Part shown: positions 28,668 to 37,675 of the stretch, in pieces
Layout: each line of letters opens with the position of its first letter
Numbering within the stretch: position 1 is the first letter of the stretch
The notes under the pieces: generated by a model
Seen by the model: the letters and a program-made list of their open reading frames with translations, nothing else
What the model was told of the DNA's origin: nothing
The model's database searches: none
Program-made: the position numbers and the translations under genes
Origin: an uncultured Clostridia bacterium
GTDB taxonomy: Bacteria; Bacillota; Clostridia; Oscillospirales; Ruminococcaceae
Assembly (NCBI GenBank): GCA_947584825.1
Contig: CANPWR010000002.1
Location: forward strand, 1-39,353
Reading direction: 5' to 3'
Length of the DNA stretch: 39,353 bases

Positions 28668-29996
28668 TTAATCTGTCAAATACAGATTGCTTTTAATAAT
28701 GTCAAAATCAATTCCAAACTTATCATCAGAATTACTTATTTTAGCAATATATGCAATCTGGTCGTTATATCTCATAACCTTATATCCCTGATCAGTGTAT
28801 CTTTTTATTTCACTGCTGTCAACAACATTTAGCCTTAAAAGTTCGGTATCACTTTCATACAGGTTCTTTTTAAACTTATAAAACACTGCCTCTCCCGACG
28901 CTTCATCAATTTTAACAGTAATATTGTTTTTCCAGCCGTCAGGGAACATAAAAGCATACCCGTCTGAAATCTTATAATATCCTGTGTATTTGTCCTCAAG
29001 CGAATAGCTGTCTTTATAAACCTTCCATGTGGTTAAATACTGCTTGTCCTTATCTGAATCGCTATACTCATCATATCCGGGAGCGGCGTCCGTTTCAGGT
29101 ATCTCAATAACAGAATCCCCGTCAATATCTGAGCTTAGATATTGAGAAGGTCTTGAAGTTTGTTTCATAAGTTTATTTGAAAAAGTAACCATAGGATTCT
29201 GCAGTTTTTCATAACTGTATGAAACTACCTCTGTCTGAATTACTCCCGTAGATTTAGTCGAATCCACAAACAGAGCCGAGCTTCCATCAGCAGTTTTACC
29301 TATAGCAGATGAAACATAGGCGCTAGTTCCGCTTGTCATTGCAATACTGTCAACCGATACGATTTCACCTTTAACCGAACGCAATAATGACGCAGTTGAT
29401 TTACCTGTTTCAGTGTCAGTTGATATTGTAATAATATCGTTATGACCTTCTCCGTTCAAATCTATAATGTGCATTATGGAATATTCATCTGTGTATATAC
29501 TGCTCATTTGACCTTCGTTATAGCTGTATATCTGAAACTGCTTATCCTCAAGGTTCAATGTGGAATATCCGATTATAATGCTCGGCTTAGTGTCATAACC
29601 CAAATTTTTTATTCCTATCTGGTCTACAACAGGACCTGCTCCGGGAAACTCATAAACAGCCTTCCAGTCACCGTTTGAGTTCTGATCCAAAATCTCTACC
29701 ATGACTGTACCTGTATCATTTCCGGGATCCTTATACTGAAAAAACACTATAGCTTCCTCAGTAGGCTCGTTATCAATGTTTTCTATAACAAATGCCGAAC
29801 GATTGTCTCCGCTCTTAGGATACTTCAGCGAAATATCATTTCCGACATTCTGAATCAGCGCCTGATGAATTTCAGACTCTTCCTCTGTAAGCTTCGGAGC
29901 AGAAAGCAGACCGTCAATTCCGCTCTGCCCTATTGAACATCCGCACAAGCTGGAAATCATAAGAAAAGAAATAATCATAACAGAAAGTCTTTTCAT
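28668..29996 (-). CDS. Hypothetical lipoprotein
   Basis: MKRLSVMIISFLMISSLCGCSIGQSG lipobox; adjacent to and codirectional with the two-component system. Confidence 0.8.
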   Translation of the reverse strand: MKRLSVMIISFLMISSLCGCSIGQSGIDGLLSAPKLTEEESEIHQALIQNVGNDISLKYPKSGDNRSAFVIENIDNEPTEEAIVFFQYKDPGNDTGTVMVEILDQNSNGDWKAVYEFPGAGPVVDQIGIKNLGYDTKPSIIIGYSTLNLEDKQFQIYSYNEGQMSSIYTDEYSIMHIIDLNGEGHNDIITISTDTETGKSTASLLRSVKGEIVSVDSIAMTSGTSAYVSSAIGKTADGSSALFVDSTKSTGVIQTEVVSYSYEKLQNPMVTFSNKLMKQTSRPSQYLSSDIDGDSVIEIPETDAAPGYDEYSDSDKDKQYLTTWKVYKDSYSLEDKYTGYYKISDGYAFMFPDGWKNNITVKIDEASGEAVFYKFKKNLYESDTELLRLNVVDSSEIKRYTDQGYKVMRYNDQIAYIAKISNSDDKFGIDFDIIKSNLYLTD

Positions 29997-30075
29997 CGGT
30001 CATACCTCCCTTACCGAAATATAGATTTTACATAACTGCAGCTAAAACTCATATTAAAATTGAAAATATGTATAA

Positions 30076-31479
30076 TTAATTTGCTTTATTTGCCGATTTT
30101 TCAATGCTTCTTTCACTGATAGGAACATACTCCTTAGATTTCAAAACAGACTTATAAGCCGGTCTCATGATACGTCTTCCCGTAACGAGTTCCTCAAATC
30201 TGTGTGCGCACCAACCTGCCATTCTTGAAACAGCAAACAGAGGAGTAAACAGATCCTGAGGAATACCCAGCATCTGATATACAAGTCCTGAATACATATC
30301 TACATTTGCACAAATATCCTTACTGCGTCCTGTCTCACGCAGTATTTCAGGAGCAAGTCGTTCCACTGTTTCCAATAACTTAAACTTGCTTTCAAATTCC
30401 GTACCCTGAGCCAGCTTCTTTGCATTTGCTTTAAGAATTACAGCTCTCGGATCGCTCTTTGTGTAAACAGCATGACCCATGCCGTAAATAAGTCCCGAAT
30501 TATCATTAGCCTCTTTTCTTACTATCTTTCTCAAAAAGTCAGCGACTTCCCCATCATTGTTCCAGTTAGACACATTCTCCTCAATGCATTTCTGCATCTC
30601 AAGCACCTTAGCGTTGGCGCCTCCGTGTTTAGGACCCTTCAAAGAACCAATAGCCGCAGCATACGCCGAATAAGGATCGGTTCCCGAAGATGTCAATACC
30701 CTGCAGCTAAAGGTAGAGTTGTTACCTCCTCCATGCTCTGCGTGAATCATAAGCATAAGGTCTAAAAGCATTGCCTCCTCGTGAGTGTACTTCCTGTCAG
30801 GACGCAGAGTTGAAAGAATAGTCTCTGACGTTGAAAGTCCATGAATCAACGGATGCATTATCATTGTTTCGCCAAAAAAGCTTCTCTGCTGAACCTGATA
30901 CGCTGAAACCATTATGCTGGGCAGCTTTGAAATTATTGAAATTGCTGTTGAAAGTTCGTGATTCGGCGACATATCCTCCGGGTCATCATCGTAAGAATAA
31001 AGTGCAAGAATGGATCTTGCCATTTTATTCATAATATTTTTAGACGGAGCTTTCAAAATCATATCCTCAAAGAACGCATTAGGAAGCTCTTTGTTAGCGT
31101 CAAGCAGCTTTAAAAAAGCATTTAACTCACCATTTGTGGGAAGTGAACCAAATAATAGTAAAAATACCACTTCCTCATATCCGAATCTATTCTCTTTTAC
31201 TGCATTATCTACTATATCATTAATGCTGTAGCCTCTGAAAAACAGCTTTCCTTCAACCGGCTCTTTCTCACCCTCATTGACTACATAACCGTGTACATTA
31301 CATATATTTGTTACTCCTGCCATTACTCCCGTTCCGTCAGGATTTCTAAGACCTCTTTTTACTCCGTACTGATCATAATATTTAGGATCAATTGCATTAT
31401 TTTTTATAAACTGTTTTTTTAACGCTTCTTTAGGTGTTTTTACATTTCTTTCTGACACTGTGCTCACTCCTTTTTGCAC
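30076..31479 (-). CDS. Citrate synthase
   Basis: VEGKLFFRGYSINDIVDNA, MLMIHAEHGGGNNSTFSCRVLTSSGTDPYSAYAAAIGSLKGPKHGGANAKV, AVSRMAGWCAHRFEE. Confidence 0.95.
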   Translation of the reverse strand: MQKGVSTVSERNVKTPKEALKKQFIKNNAIDPKYYDQYGVKRGLRNPDGTGVMAGVTNICNVHGYVVNEGEKEPVEGKLFFRGYSINDIVDNAVKENRFGYEEVVFLLLFGSLPTNGELNAFLKLLDANKELPNAFFEDMILKAPSKNIMNKMARSILALYSYDDDPEDMSPNHELSTAISIISKLPSIMVSAYQVQQRSFFGETMIMHPLIHGLSTSETILSTLRPDRKYTHEEAMLLDLMLMIHAEHGGGNNSTFSCRVLTSSGTDPYSAYAAAIGSLKGPKHGGANAKVLEMQKCIEENVSNWNNDGEVADFLRKIVRKEANDNSGLIYGMGHAVYTKSDPRAVILKANAKKLAQGTEFESKFKLLETVERLAPEILRETGRSKDICANVDMYSGLVYQMLGIPQDLFTPLFAVSRMAGWCAHRFEELVTGRRIMRPAYKSVLKSKEYVPISERSIEKSANKAN

Positions 31480-31597
31480 CCTTAATTATTATCTTATGTA
31501 TTTTAATATATTGAATTTTATTATACTATATTTTCAAGAAATAGTCAAGTCGAAGAACACTTGACTATGCCAATTTGCAAATAATATACATAGATTA

Positions 31598-31628
31598 AAA
31601 CCGCCGAAGTTTTTACTCCTCGACGGTT
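31598..31628 (-). terminator. Terminator of the 31648-32970 gene
   Basis: Minus strand AACCGTCGAGGAGTAAAAACTTCGGCGGTTTT. Confidence 0.65.
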
Positions 31629-31647
31629 CTTTTCTGCAATCATTATA

Positions 31648-32970
31648 CTATTTTACCTTGATCTCTTTTATCGTACTTAATTTGCTGTAGATCTTTATTT
31701 CCTTACCCTTTTTATTTCTGTAGGAGGCATATGACCTTACTTTTACATAATAAGTTTTGTTCTTTTTCATCTTCTTGCTATTGATGTTCAGGCTGTTTGT
31801 CTTAACATTTTTCTTAAAAATGGTCTTCTTAAAGTTCTTGTCCTTAGACACCTCCACCTTATAGCCCCATGCCTTTTTTAGATTTTTCCAAGAAGCTTTA
31901 ATATTCTTTGATTTGCTCTTCACAGTAAGCTTTTTTATTTTAGAATTTTGCATAGCCTTACTTGCTGACTTTTTATCCTTTGCAACTGCTTTTGCAGTAC
32001 GAATTGAGGAAATAGACTTAATTGTTTTTTTACTTCCTGCTTTTGCATATTTCGCCTTTGCCCAAAATTTATTGTCGCCTTTAGCTTTTGTCATGTTACC
32101 ATGCGAATCATAAGAAGCCTTAGTCCAAAAGATTGAATCTTGTTCTTTAGTGACGTTGTATGTTGCATATCCCTTTGAGTTGTAAGAAAACTTCCTCCAG
32201 TTACCTATACAGTCTTCAAAATAAGTCATATTGCCTTTATCATCATAAAAATATTTTTCCCAAAGATCGTTCAATTCAACTTGATATGTAATATTTCCCT
32301 TTTCATTATAATATGACTTGCACCGGTAATCATAATTATCTTTTGTAAATGCTGTTTTCATATTCCCATTGTCATAATAAGTATAATCTGTGGTGGATAT
32401 ATAACCGCTTTCATATTCACAATATATCATATTGCCATGTGAATCATATCTGTACTTTTTCCATCCATTCTCATCTGACTCTGCAGAATATCCATTTGAA
32501 TAAATCTCATTTTCGTTTTCATCATAGATACTTTCTGACCATTCATTATAGTTATTTTTGTAATACAGCGTCTTTATTTTCCCATTGGTATAATATGTAT
32601 ACTTCCAAGTTTTCAAAGAACCATCGCTGTTTTTTTCCAATATAATATTACCATGTGTATCATATTTTGTCTTTATCCAAAAGCCTTCGCTTGTCTCATA
32701 ATACTCAGTCTTCTTTTCGCCGTTGCTGTAATAAGTATATTTATGGTATTCTGAATTACCTTTATCATCCTCTTTGTATATCTCGTTTCCCTTTGAGTCA
32801 TAAGTATACTTTACCCAACCGCTTATATCCTCGTAGTATGTACAAACATATCCTTCTACAGGAATTCCGACATCTCCCATGATATACCCCGAATATGCTG
32901 ACGAAGGTAAAACGCCAACTAAATTTAAAGCTATAATTGATGCCATAAGCATTGAAAAAATCTTTTTCAT
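31648..32970 (-). CDS. Secreted YD/RHS-like repeat protein with divergent Lys-rich C-terminal FN3-like domain
   Basis: Signal peptide; repeated YDSKGNEIY, YDTHGNIIL, YDSHGNMIY, YDDKGNMTY, YNSKGYATY, YDSHGNMTK; C-terminus SKAMQNSKIKKLTVKSKSKNIKASWKNLKKAWGYKVEVS...YYVKVRSYASY. Confidence 0.8.
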   Translation of the reverse strand: MKKIFSMLMASIIALNLVGVLPSSAYSGYIMGDVGIPVEGYVCTYYEDISGWVKYTYDSKGNEIYKEDDKGNSEYHKYTYYSNGEKKTEYYETSEGFWIKTKYDTHGNIILEKNSDGSLKTWKYTYYTNGKIKTLYYKNNYNEWSESIYDENENEIYSNGYSAESDENGWKKYRYDSHGNMIYCEYESGYISTTDYTYYDNGNMKTAFTKDNYDYRCKSYYNEKGNITYQVELNDLWEKYFYDDKGNMTYFEDCIGNWRKFSYNSKGYATYNVTKEQDSIFWTKASYDSHGNMTKAKGDNKFWAKAKYAKAGSKKTIKSISSIRTAKAVAKDKKSASKAMQNSKIKKLTVKSKSKNIKASWKNLKKAWGYKVEVSKDKNFKKTIFKKNVKTNSLNINSKKMKKNKTYYVKVRSYASYRNKKGKEIKIYSKLSTIKEIKVK

Positions 32971-33122
32971 TATAACACCCCTAATTTATAAATTAATTAT
33001 AATACTCTTATCAATGCCTGTCAATAAAACGGCATATAAAATTAAAAATCATATGTTGGTAATTGACGGCATATTATATAAAAACGGACAAGACATTTTC
33101 AAAGAATTTCAGGTGATAAACA

Positions 33123-34106
33123 ATGAACAAAACTTTTCAAACTCTATTTATTTTCGCAGTATGTTTAATGCTTATACCATCGTTCATATTGCTTGACGAA
33201 GGAGTGTCAAAGCTGTTTAAAAACAGTGAAAAGGAAACAATTCTATCAAGTGACTGCAAAGAGGTTTCAATACTCAACAACGAAACAAAGGACATAGCGG
33301 TAATGGATATAAAAGATTACCTAATTTGGAATGTTATAGCCCAGATGCCCGGAACCTTTGAAAAGGAAGCGTTAAAGGCACAAGTTATACTGTCCCACAC
33401 ATTTATAATGAACCGTTACATAAGCGAAAATGAAAATCCTACAGAATCACTTCTCGGAGCAATCATAAGCACAGATGACACTAACTATCCAAAGAGCTTT
33501 ACAAGCGACGAGGCTAAAGAGTATTACGGAAATAAATATGAAACCGCTCTAAAAAATGTTACTGCCGCAGTTGATGAAGTACTAAACAAAATATGTGTTT
33601 ACGACAACAAGCCCATAGTCGTTGCCTATCACACAATTTCCTGCGGAAGAACTGAAAGCTCAAAGGATATTTGGAATGAGGACATTCCGTATCTTATATC
33701 GGTAGACAGTTCTTCTGATGAAAAGGCACAGGGATTCTCAAAAACCACAACAGTTTCTGCAGAGGACTTCAAAAAAAACGCTGAGAAAACTTTTTCTGTA
33801 ACACTATCTGACAACAGTGAAGAATGGATAAAAGTATTAAGTGAAACTAAGAACGGTACTCCCCTTACTATTTCACTTGGAGGAAAAGAAATTCATGCAA
33901 GTGAGCTTTGCACAGCGCTTGACCTCCCCTCACAGCATTTTGAAACAGAGGTCAAGAACGGAAATATAAATTTCAAAACCAAAGGTCTCGGCCATTTGGT
34001 GGGAATGAGTCAATACGGTGCTAATTCTATGGCAAAAAACGGTAAAAACTACAGGGAAATCCTCGAATACTTTTTTCCGAAAACAGAGATTTTTACCCTT
34101 AAATAA
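33123..34106 (+). CDS. spoIID: SpoIID/LytB domain protein (stage II sporulation protein D-like)
   Basis: GTFEKEALKAQVILSHTFIMNRY; VVAYHTISCGRTESSKDIW; GLGHLVGMSQYGANSMAKNGKNYREILEYFFP. Confidence 0.88.
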   Translation: MNKTFQTLFIFAVCLMLIPSFILLDEGVSKLFKNSEKETILSSDCKEVSILNNETKDIAVMDIKDYLIWNVIAQMPGTFEKEALKAQVILSHTFIMNRYISENENPTESLLGAIISTDDTNYPKSFTSDEAKEYYGNKYETALKNVTAAVDEVLNKICVYDNKPIVVAYHTISCGRTESSKDIWNEDIPYLISVDSSSDEKAQGFSKTTTVSAEDFKKNAEKTFSVTLSDNSEEWIKVLSETKNGTPLTISLGGKEIHASELCTALDLPSQHFETEVKNGNINFKTKGLGHLVGMSQYGANSMAKNGKNYREILEYFFPKTEIFTLK

Positions 34107-34109
34107 AAA

Positions 34110-34143
34110 GCTGAACCGCTAAATAAAAACTAACGATTCAGCA
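34110..34143 (-). terminator. Intrinsic terminator of the LRR gene, in the convergent gap with spoIID
   Basis: gctgaaccg...cgattcagc; U tract only on the minus strand. Confidence 0.55.
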
Positions 34144-34230
34144 AAAAAACATTCAATTTTATGGTCTCCAGTAAATTTAATAATTAAAAGTATTGTAATT
34201 TAAAATTATATAATACAGTGAATTATATAA

Positions 34231-35130
34231 CTACATCATATTAACCGTTACTTTAGACGATACATTAGCTTTCACAAGCTTTCTTACCGGATCATTCATT
34301 ACATTAACAACTGCTCCGGACTTTATATTATTAAATGCATTTGATTTAATTTCCTTTAAAACAGTCGAAGCTATATTTATAGTCTTTAATTTTGAACAGT
34401 ATCTAAATGCTCCCTTACGGATTATTGTAACATTCGGCTTTATTCTTACCTTAGTTAGGTTTTTACACTGCCAGAATGAATGTTTACCAACATCTGTTAC
34501 GCTTTTTGAGATAATTACCTTCTTGATGCCGTTTTCTCCCTTAAATGCTGAAGTTCCTATCTTTGTTACATTATAGACGCCGCCGTTATATGTTACAGTG
34601 TTCTTAACTTGTACTGTTGATAACGAAACATTGTTGGCAAAGCCCTTTAGTGATACAGTATTAGCACCTGTAACCATATACATATAATTTCCTACTGTGA
34701 ATTTAGTTCCAACAGCCAGCGAGTTGTTAGTCTGAGGGTTAGTAGGTGTTGTGGGTGTTGTAGGTGTTGTAGGTGCAGTAGTTGGCTGTGTAGTATTGCT
34801 CGTATTCTGTGAAGAGTTATCCGATGAGTTTGATGAATTAGATGTGTTGTCCGATGATTGTGAAGAGTCTGATGAATTATCTGATGGGTCTGATGATTCG
34901 TCTGATGGATCAGAAGATTCATCTGATGGATCAGAAGATTCGTCCGATGGATCTGATGAACTATCATCCCCAACTACTGATGAGCTTGTGGTTGAATCAG
35001 ATTCAGAATCACTGTCACTATCACCATTTACTGCAAATACTGCAGTGGAAACAGCAGTCGCAAAAAATACCGCTGACAAAACAATAGCTAAAATCTTTTT
35101 TGTTAGTTTTCTTTCTTTTGTTTCTTTCAT
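34231..35130 (-). CDS. Secreted BspA-type (LRR_5-like) protein with Ser/Asp-rich repeat and Thr/Pro linker
   Basis: Signal peptide; SDPSDESSDPSDESSDPSDESSDPSDNSSD; VTKIGTSAFKGENGIKKVIISKSVTDVGKHSFWQCKNLTKVRIKPNVTIIRKGAFRYCSKLKTINI. Confidence 0.85.
   Translation of the reverse strand: MKETKERKLTKKILAIVLSAVFFATAVSTAVFAVNGDSDSDSESDSTTSSSVVGDDSSSDPSDESSDPSDESSDPSDESSDPSDNSSDSSQSSDNTSNSSNSSDNSSQNTSNTTQPTTAPTTPTTPTTPTNPQTNNSLAVGTKFTVGNYMYMVTGANTVSLKGFANNVSLSTVQVKNTVTYNGGVYNVTKIGTSAFKGENGIKKVIISKSVTDVGKHSFWQCKNLTKVRIKPNVTIIRKGAFRYCSKLKTINIASTVLKEIKSNAFNNIKSGAVVNVMNDPVRKLVKANVSSKVTVNMM
34883..34966 (-). repeat. Imperfect 21-bp tandem repeat (4 units) encoding DPSDESS-type heptads
   Basis: gatgggtctgatgattcgtct / gatggatcagaagattcatct / gatggatcagaagattcgtcc / gatggatctgatgaactatca. 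Confidence 0.85.
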
Positions 35131-35283
35131 AATAATCCTCCATTCTGCGATTATATGTACATATTATGTGTTTTTTTTATAATATATACAATTATTTTGG
35201 TCATTTTAATATTTTACTGTAAAACCATTTTTTATTATAAAAGCCAATAGTGTTCAAATTGTGAAAATAATGTGAAAACAGAA

Positions 35284-36426
35284 TTAATCAATATTCTCAT
35301 CAATATTCGCTTTTAATAGAAATATATCAATAGGCGAATATGTTCCCTTGAAATAATCGGTGTTAGGTAGATTAACTTCATTTACGTCAATATCATCCGC
35401 ACATGGTAGCTTTAAGATAAAGCTTGTACCGCTTGTATCTGTCTTATACGTAATTCCCCCGCCGAACTTGTCGACAAATTTCTTCACAATAGAAAGTCCG
35501 AGCGACTCACGCAGTCCGGACTTTTTCACATTTGAAAAAGGTTCGAAAATTTTGTATGCCCTGTCATTGGAAATCCCTATACCATTATCTGTAACAATAA
35601 AATATGCGTAATCGTCTAATTCATAGAATTCAACAATAATTTTCTTTTTATCGGACAGATTGTATTTTATTCCGTTTGAAATAAGATTCATTATAGCTAC
35701 CATGAATCTCGAATAGTCAAGCTTTAAATATATATCTTCGTTTATTTTATATGAAACTTGTACGCCAATCTTCCTTGCCGCATGCTCAACAAAATGCATA
35801 AGGTCGGTTATAAACTCTGAAGCGTTTGCAAGTACTATGTTGAAATCATTCGCTCCGTAAATAAACACCTCTTCAAAATTCGCACAAGATGAAAGTACAT
35901 TGTTCAGTACCTTATTAATATTAGCATTCTTGTCTATTAAGTCATATTCCTCCAAGTCCTCTAAACGCTGGTCTATCAGTCCTGTATTGAAAACGACCTC
36001 GCTTGCAGTATTTCTGAATGTTCTAAAATACTTTTTAAGTATAACTGCAAACGGAGAATTTATATGCTTTTTCATTTCCTCAAAGAAACTATGAAACGTC
36101 ATTACATAGCCTTCAAGTTTTTCCCTCTTCTCGTCTTGAAAAACAGGCAGCACATTAACTGAACAAACAAATTGCTCAGATTCATATTTCAACACCTTTT
36201 CAGATTTTATCGGAAATTCAGCAATTAAACTATAATCATCATCTACATATTCTACACAGTCTATACCCTCATCAACCGAAAATTCAATGAATTCTGTTCT
36301 ATTAAGCGTTTCTGACATGTCTTTGTCATTTGACCATAGAACTTTTAAGTTCTCATCAACAATTGCTACCTTATCTGAAGATGCTGAAAAAAGGTTTAAT
36401 AATATTTCTAACTTATTCTTTTCCAT
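35284..36426 (-). CDS. Orphan PAS/HATPase sensor kinase-like protein
   Basis: PAS-like N-terminus (DKVAIVDENLKVLWSN); NLISNGIKYNLSDKKKI, VTDNGIGISNDRAYKIFEPFSNVKKSGLRESLGLSIVKKFVDKFGG. Confidence 0.85.
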   Translation of the reverse strand: MEKNKLEILLNLFSASSDKVAIVDENLKVLWSNDKDMSETLNRTEFIEFSVDEGIDCVEYVDDDYSLIAEFPIKSEKVLKYESEQFVCSVNVLPVFQDEKREKLEGYVMTFHSFFEEMKKHINSPFAVILKKYFRTFRNTASEVVFNTGLIDQRLEDLEEYDLIDKNANINKVLNNVLSSCANFEEVFIYGANDFNIVLANASEFITDLMHFVEHAARKIGVQVSYKINEDIYLKLDYSRFMVAIMNLISNGIKYNLSDKKKIIVEFYELDDYAYFIVTDNGIGISNDRAYKIFEPFSNVKKSGLRESLGLSIVKKFVDKFGGGITYKTDTSGTSFILKLPCADDIDVNEVNLPNTDYFKGTYSPIDIFLLKANIDENID

Positions 36427-36740
36427 ATGTTTATACCCTTACTAAATGTTTTACAAATTTTAAATTATACATTTTGTCAAATTACAATATATTATATCAC
36501 ATATACTCGAAAAATGCTATAGAAAAAATAAAAAATTTTATTTATATTTTTTACGCTTTTTTGCAAGTAATTTTAATGTATTTCAATTAAAAATGAACCT
36601 AACATATTTCTGCACAGGTTCTTCGTTGATTTAACATTTTAAAAAATTATCTGTTTATTGACTTTCCAATACCTATTAAACTTTTGTATCAGTATTAACA
36701 AAAATTAAAAAGTAAAAGTACCTCCTTCCTACATAAAAAA

Positions 36741-36870
36741 GAAACCCTCAAATGAGAGTAGCTCAAATGAGGGTTTCTTCTTGCGCAAGGAGGTTAAATG
36801 AGCCGCCGTTGACCCATTCCCCTTAAAGGTCAAGCTGAAAAAGATTTTAACGGCGTTCATGAGCGATTAA
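36741..36870 (-). ncRNA. Candidate structured small RNA ending in an intrinsic terminator
   Basis: Minus strand: CGCCGUU...AACGGCG stem enclosing GACC...GGUC, then CCUCCUU and CUUGCGCAAG, then GAAACCCUCA...UGAGGGUUUC-UUUUUU. 5' end not defined. Confidence 0.4.
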
Positions 36871-36930
36871 TATAATTGTATGTTAAATATACAACCTGCG
36901 TAATTATTATTAAATTAATTCAGCTCTAAT

Positions 36931-37137
36931 TCATTTTTTCTTCTCTTTTATTCTGAAATTCAATAGACTTATTACACCATTATATAACTCATAATCATAA
37001 ACAAATTTCTCAATAATGTATTCAAGCTGTTCTTCTAAACTTTTTTCATTACGATTGCATATAACCTTTAGCTTGTGAAACATTTTAGAGTTGACATTAA
37101 TTGTTATTTGCTCTGTCTTATCATCTTTGCTAATCAT
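36931..37137 (-). CDS. Small ribbon-helix-helix-like protein (68 aa)
   Basis: EQITINVNSKMFHKLKVICNRNEKSLEEQLEYIIEKFVYDYE: beta strand plus two helices, Arc/MetJ-like pattern. Confidence 0.5.
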   Translation of the reverse strand: MISKDDKTEQITINVNSKMFHKLKVICNRNEKSLEEQLEYIIEKFVYDYELYNGVISLLNFRIKEKKK

Positions 37138-37289
37138 AATTTACCTTTCATATTTTGTTGAATTTTCAAAAATCCGTTCTTTTTATATTTTCTTTTTTGC
37201 CCTGTACTATATATATTCTTTTTTGGTATCTTTTCCTACATAATAACACAAAATGTATTATAATGCAATTGAAAAATATCACAAATATA

Positions 37290-37315
37290 GTACAAAGTAA
37301 TTGTATATTTTGTAC
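37290..37315. promoter_or_regulatory. Operator-like inverted repeat in the divergent intergenic region
   Basis: GTACAAA - 12 bp - TTTGTAC; right arm overlaps a possible -35 (TTGTAC - 16 bp - TATAAG) of the 37358 ORF. Confidence 0.35.
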
Positions 37316-37357
37316 AAATTTTATTGCATAATATAAGCATAAGGAGGATAAAAGTTT

Positions 37358-37537
37358 ATGTGGAAAATAAGAAAAGGATATAATACAGTAAATAAATCAT
37401 TTCGTTTACCTGAGGAACTTACGGAAAAACTTGAAAAACTAGCAGCTTTGAATAATTTATCTCTTAATCAGCTAGTTATACAATGTTTAGATTATGCCAT
37501 AAATAATTTAGATAACGATACGGAAAATGATAAATAA
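37358..37537 (+). CDS. Small ribbon-helix-helix-like protein (59 aa), below the ORF-track cutoff
   Basis: RBS aaggagg then ATG; MWKIRKGYNTVNKSFRLPEELTEKLEKLAALNNLSLNQLVIQCLDYAINNLDNDTENDK*. Confidence 0.65.
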   Translation: MWKIRKGYNTVNKSFRLPEELTEKLEKLAALNNLSLNQLVIQCLDYAINNLDNDTENDK

Positions 37538-37612
37538 CAGTATTAACATCAGCTTAGCTCAGAAATCCAGGTAAAATTTATTTTAAATCCTAGTAATTTT
37601 TTTCTAAAACGC

Positions 37613-37641
37613 TTGCAAAATCTATAATAATGGTGTAAGAT
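37613..37641 (+). promoter_or_regulatory. Promoter of the GAPDH gene
   Basis: TTGCAA - 17 bp - TAAGAT, then RBS aggagg before ATG 37676. Confidence 0.6.
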
Positions 37642-37675
37642 ATATATATGAAATTTTTTAGGAGGTATATTAATT

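Noticed and set aside
26331-29996. Two-component system plus lipoprotein as a novel signalling system
   Set aside because: The kinase and regulator are canonical HisKA/OmpR types; the adjacent lipoprotein is uncharacterised but nothing in the sequence indicates an unusual mechanism.
34883-34966. CRISPR-like short tandem array
   Set aside because: Contiguous coding heptad repeat without unique spacers.
34751-35182. Plus-strand ORF with Asp/Ser-rich repeats
   Set aside because: Antisense shadow of the SD-repeat region of the LRR gene, which has a signal peptide, RBS and LRRs on the minus strand.
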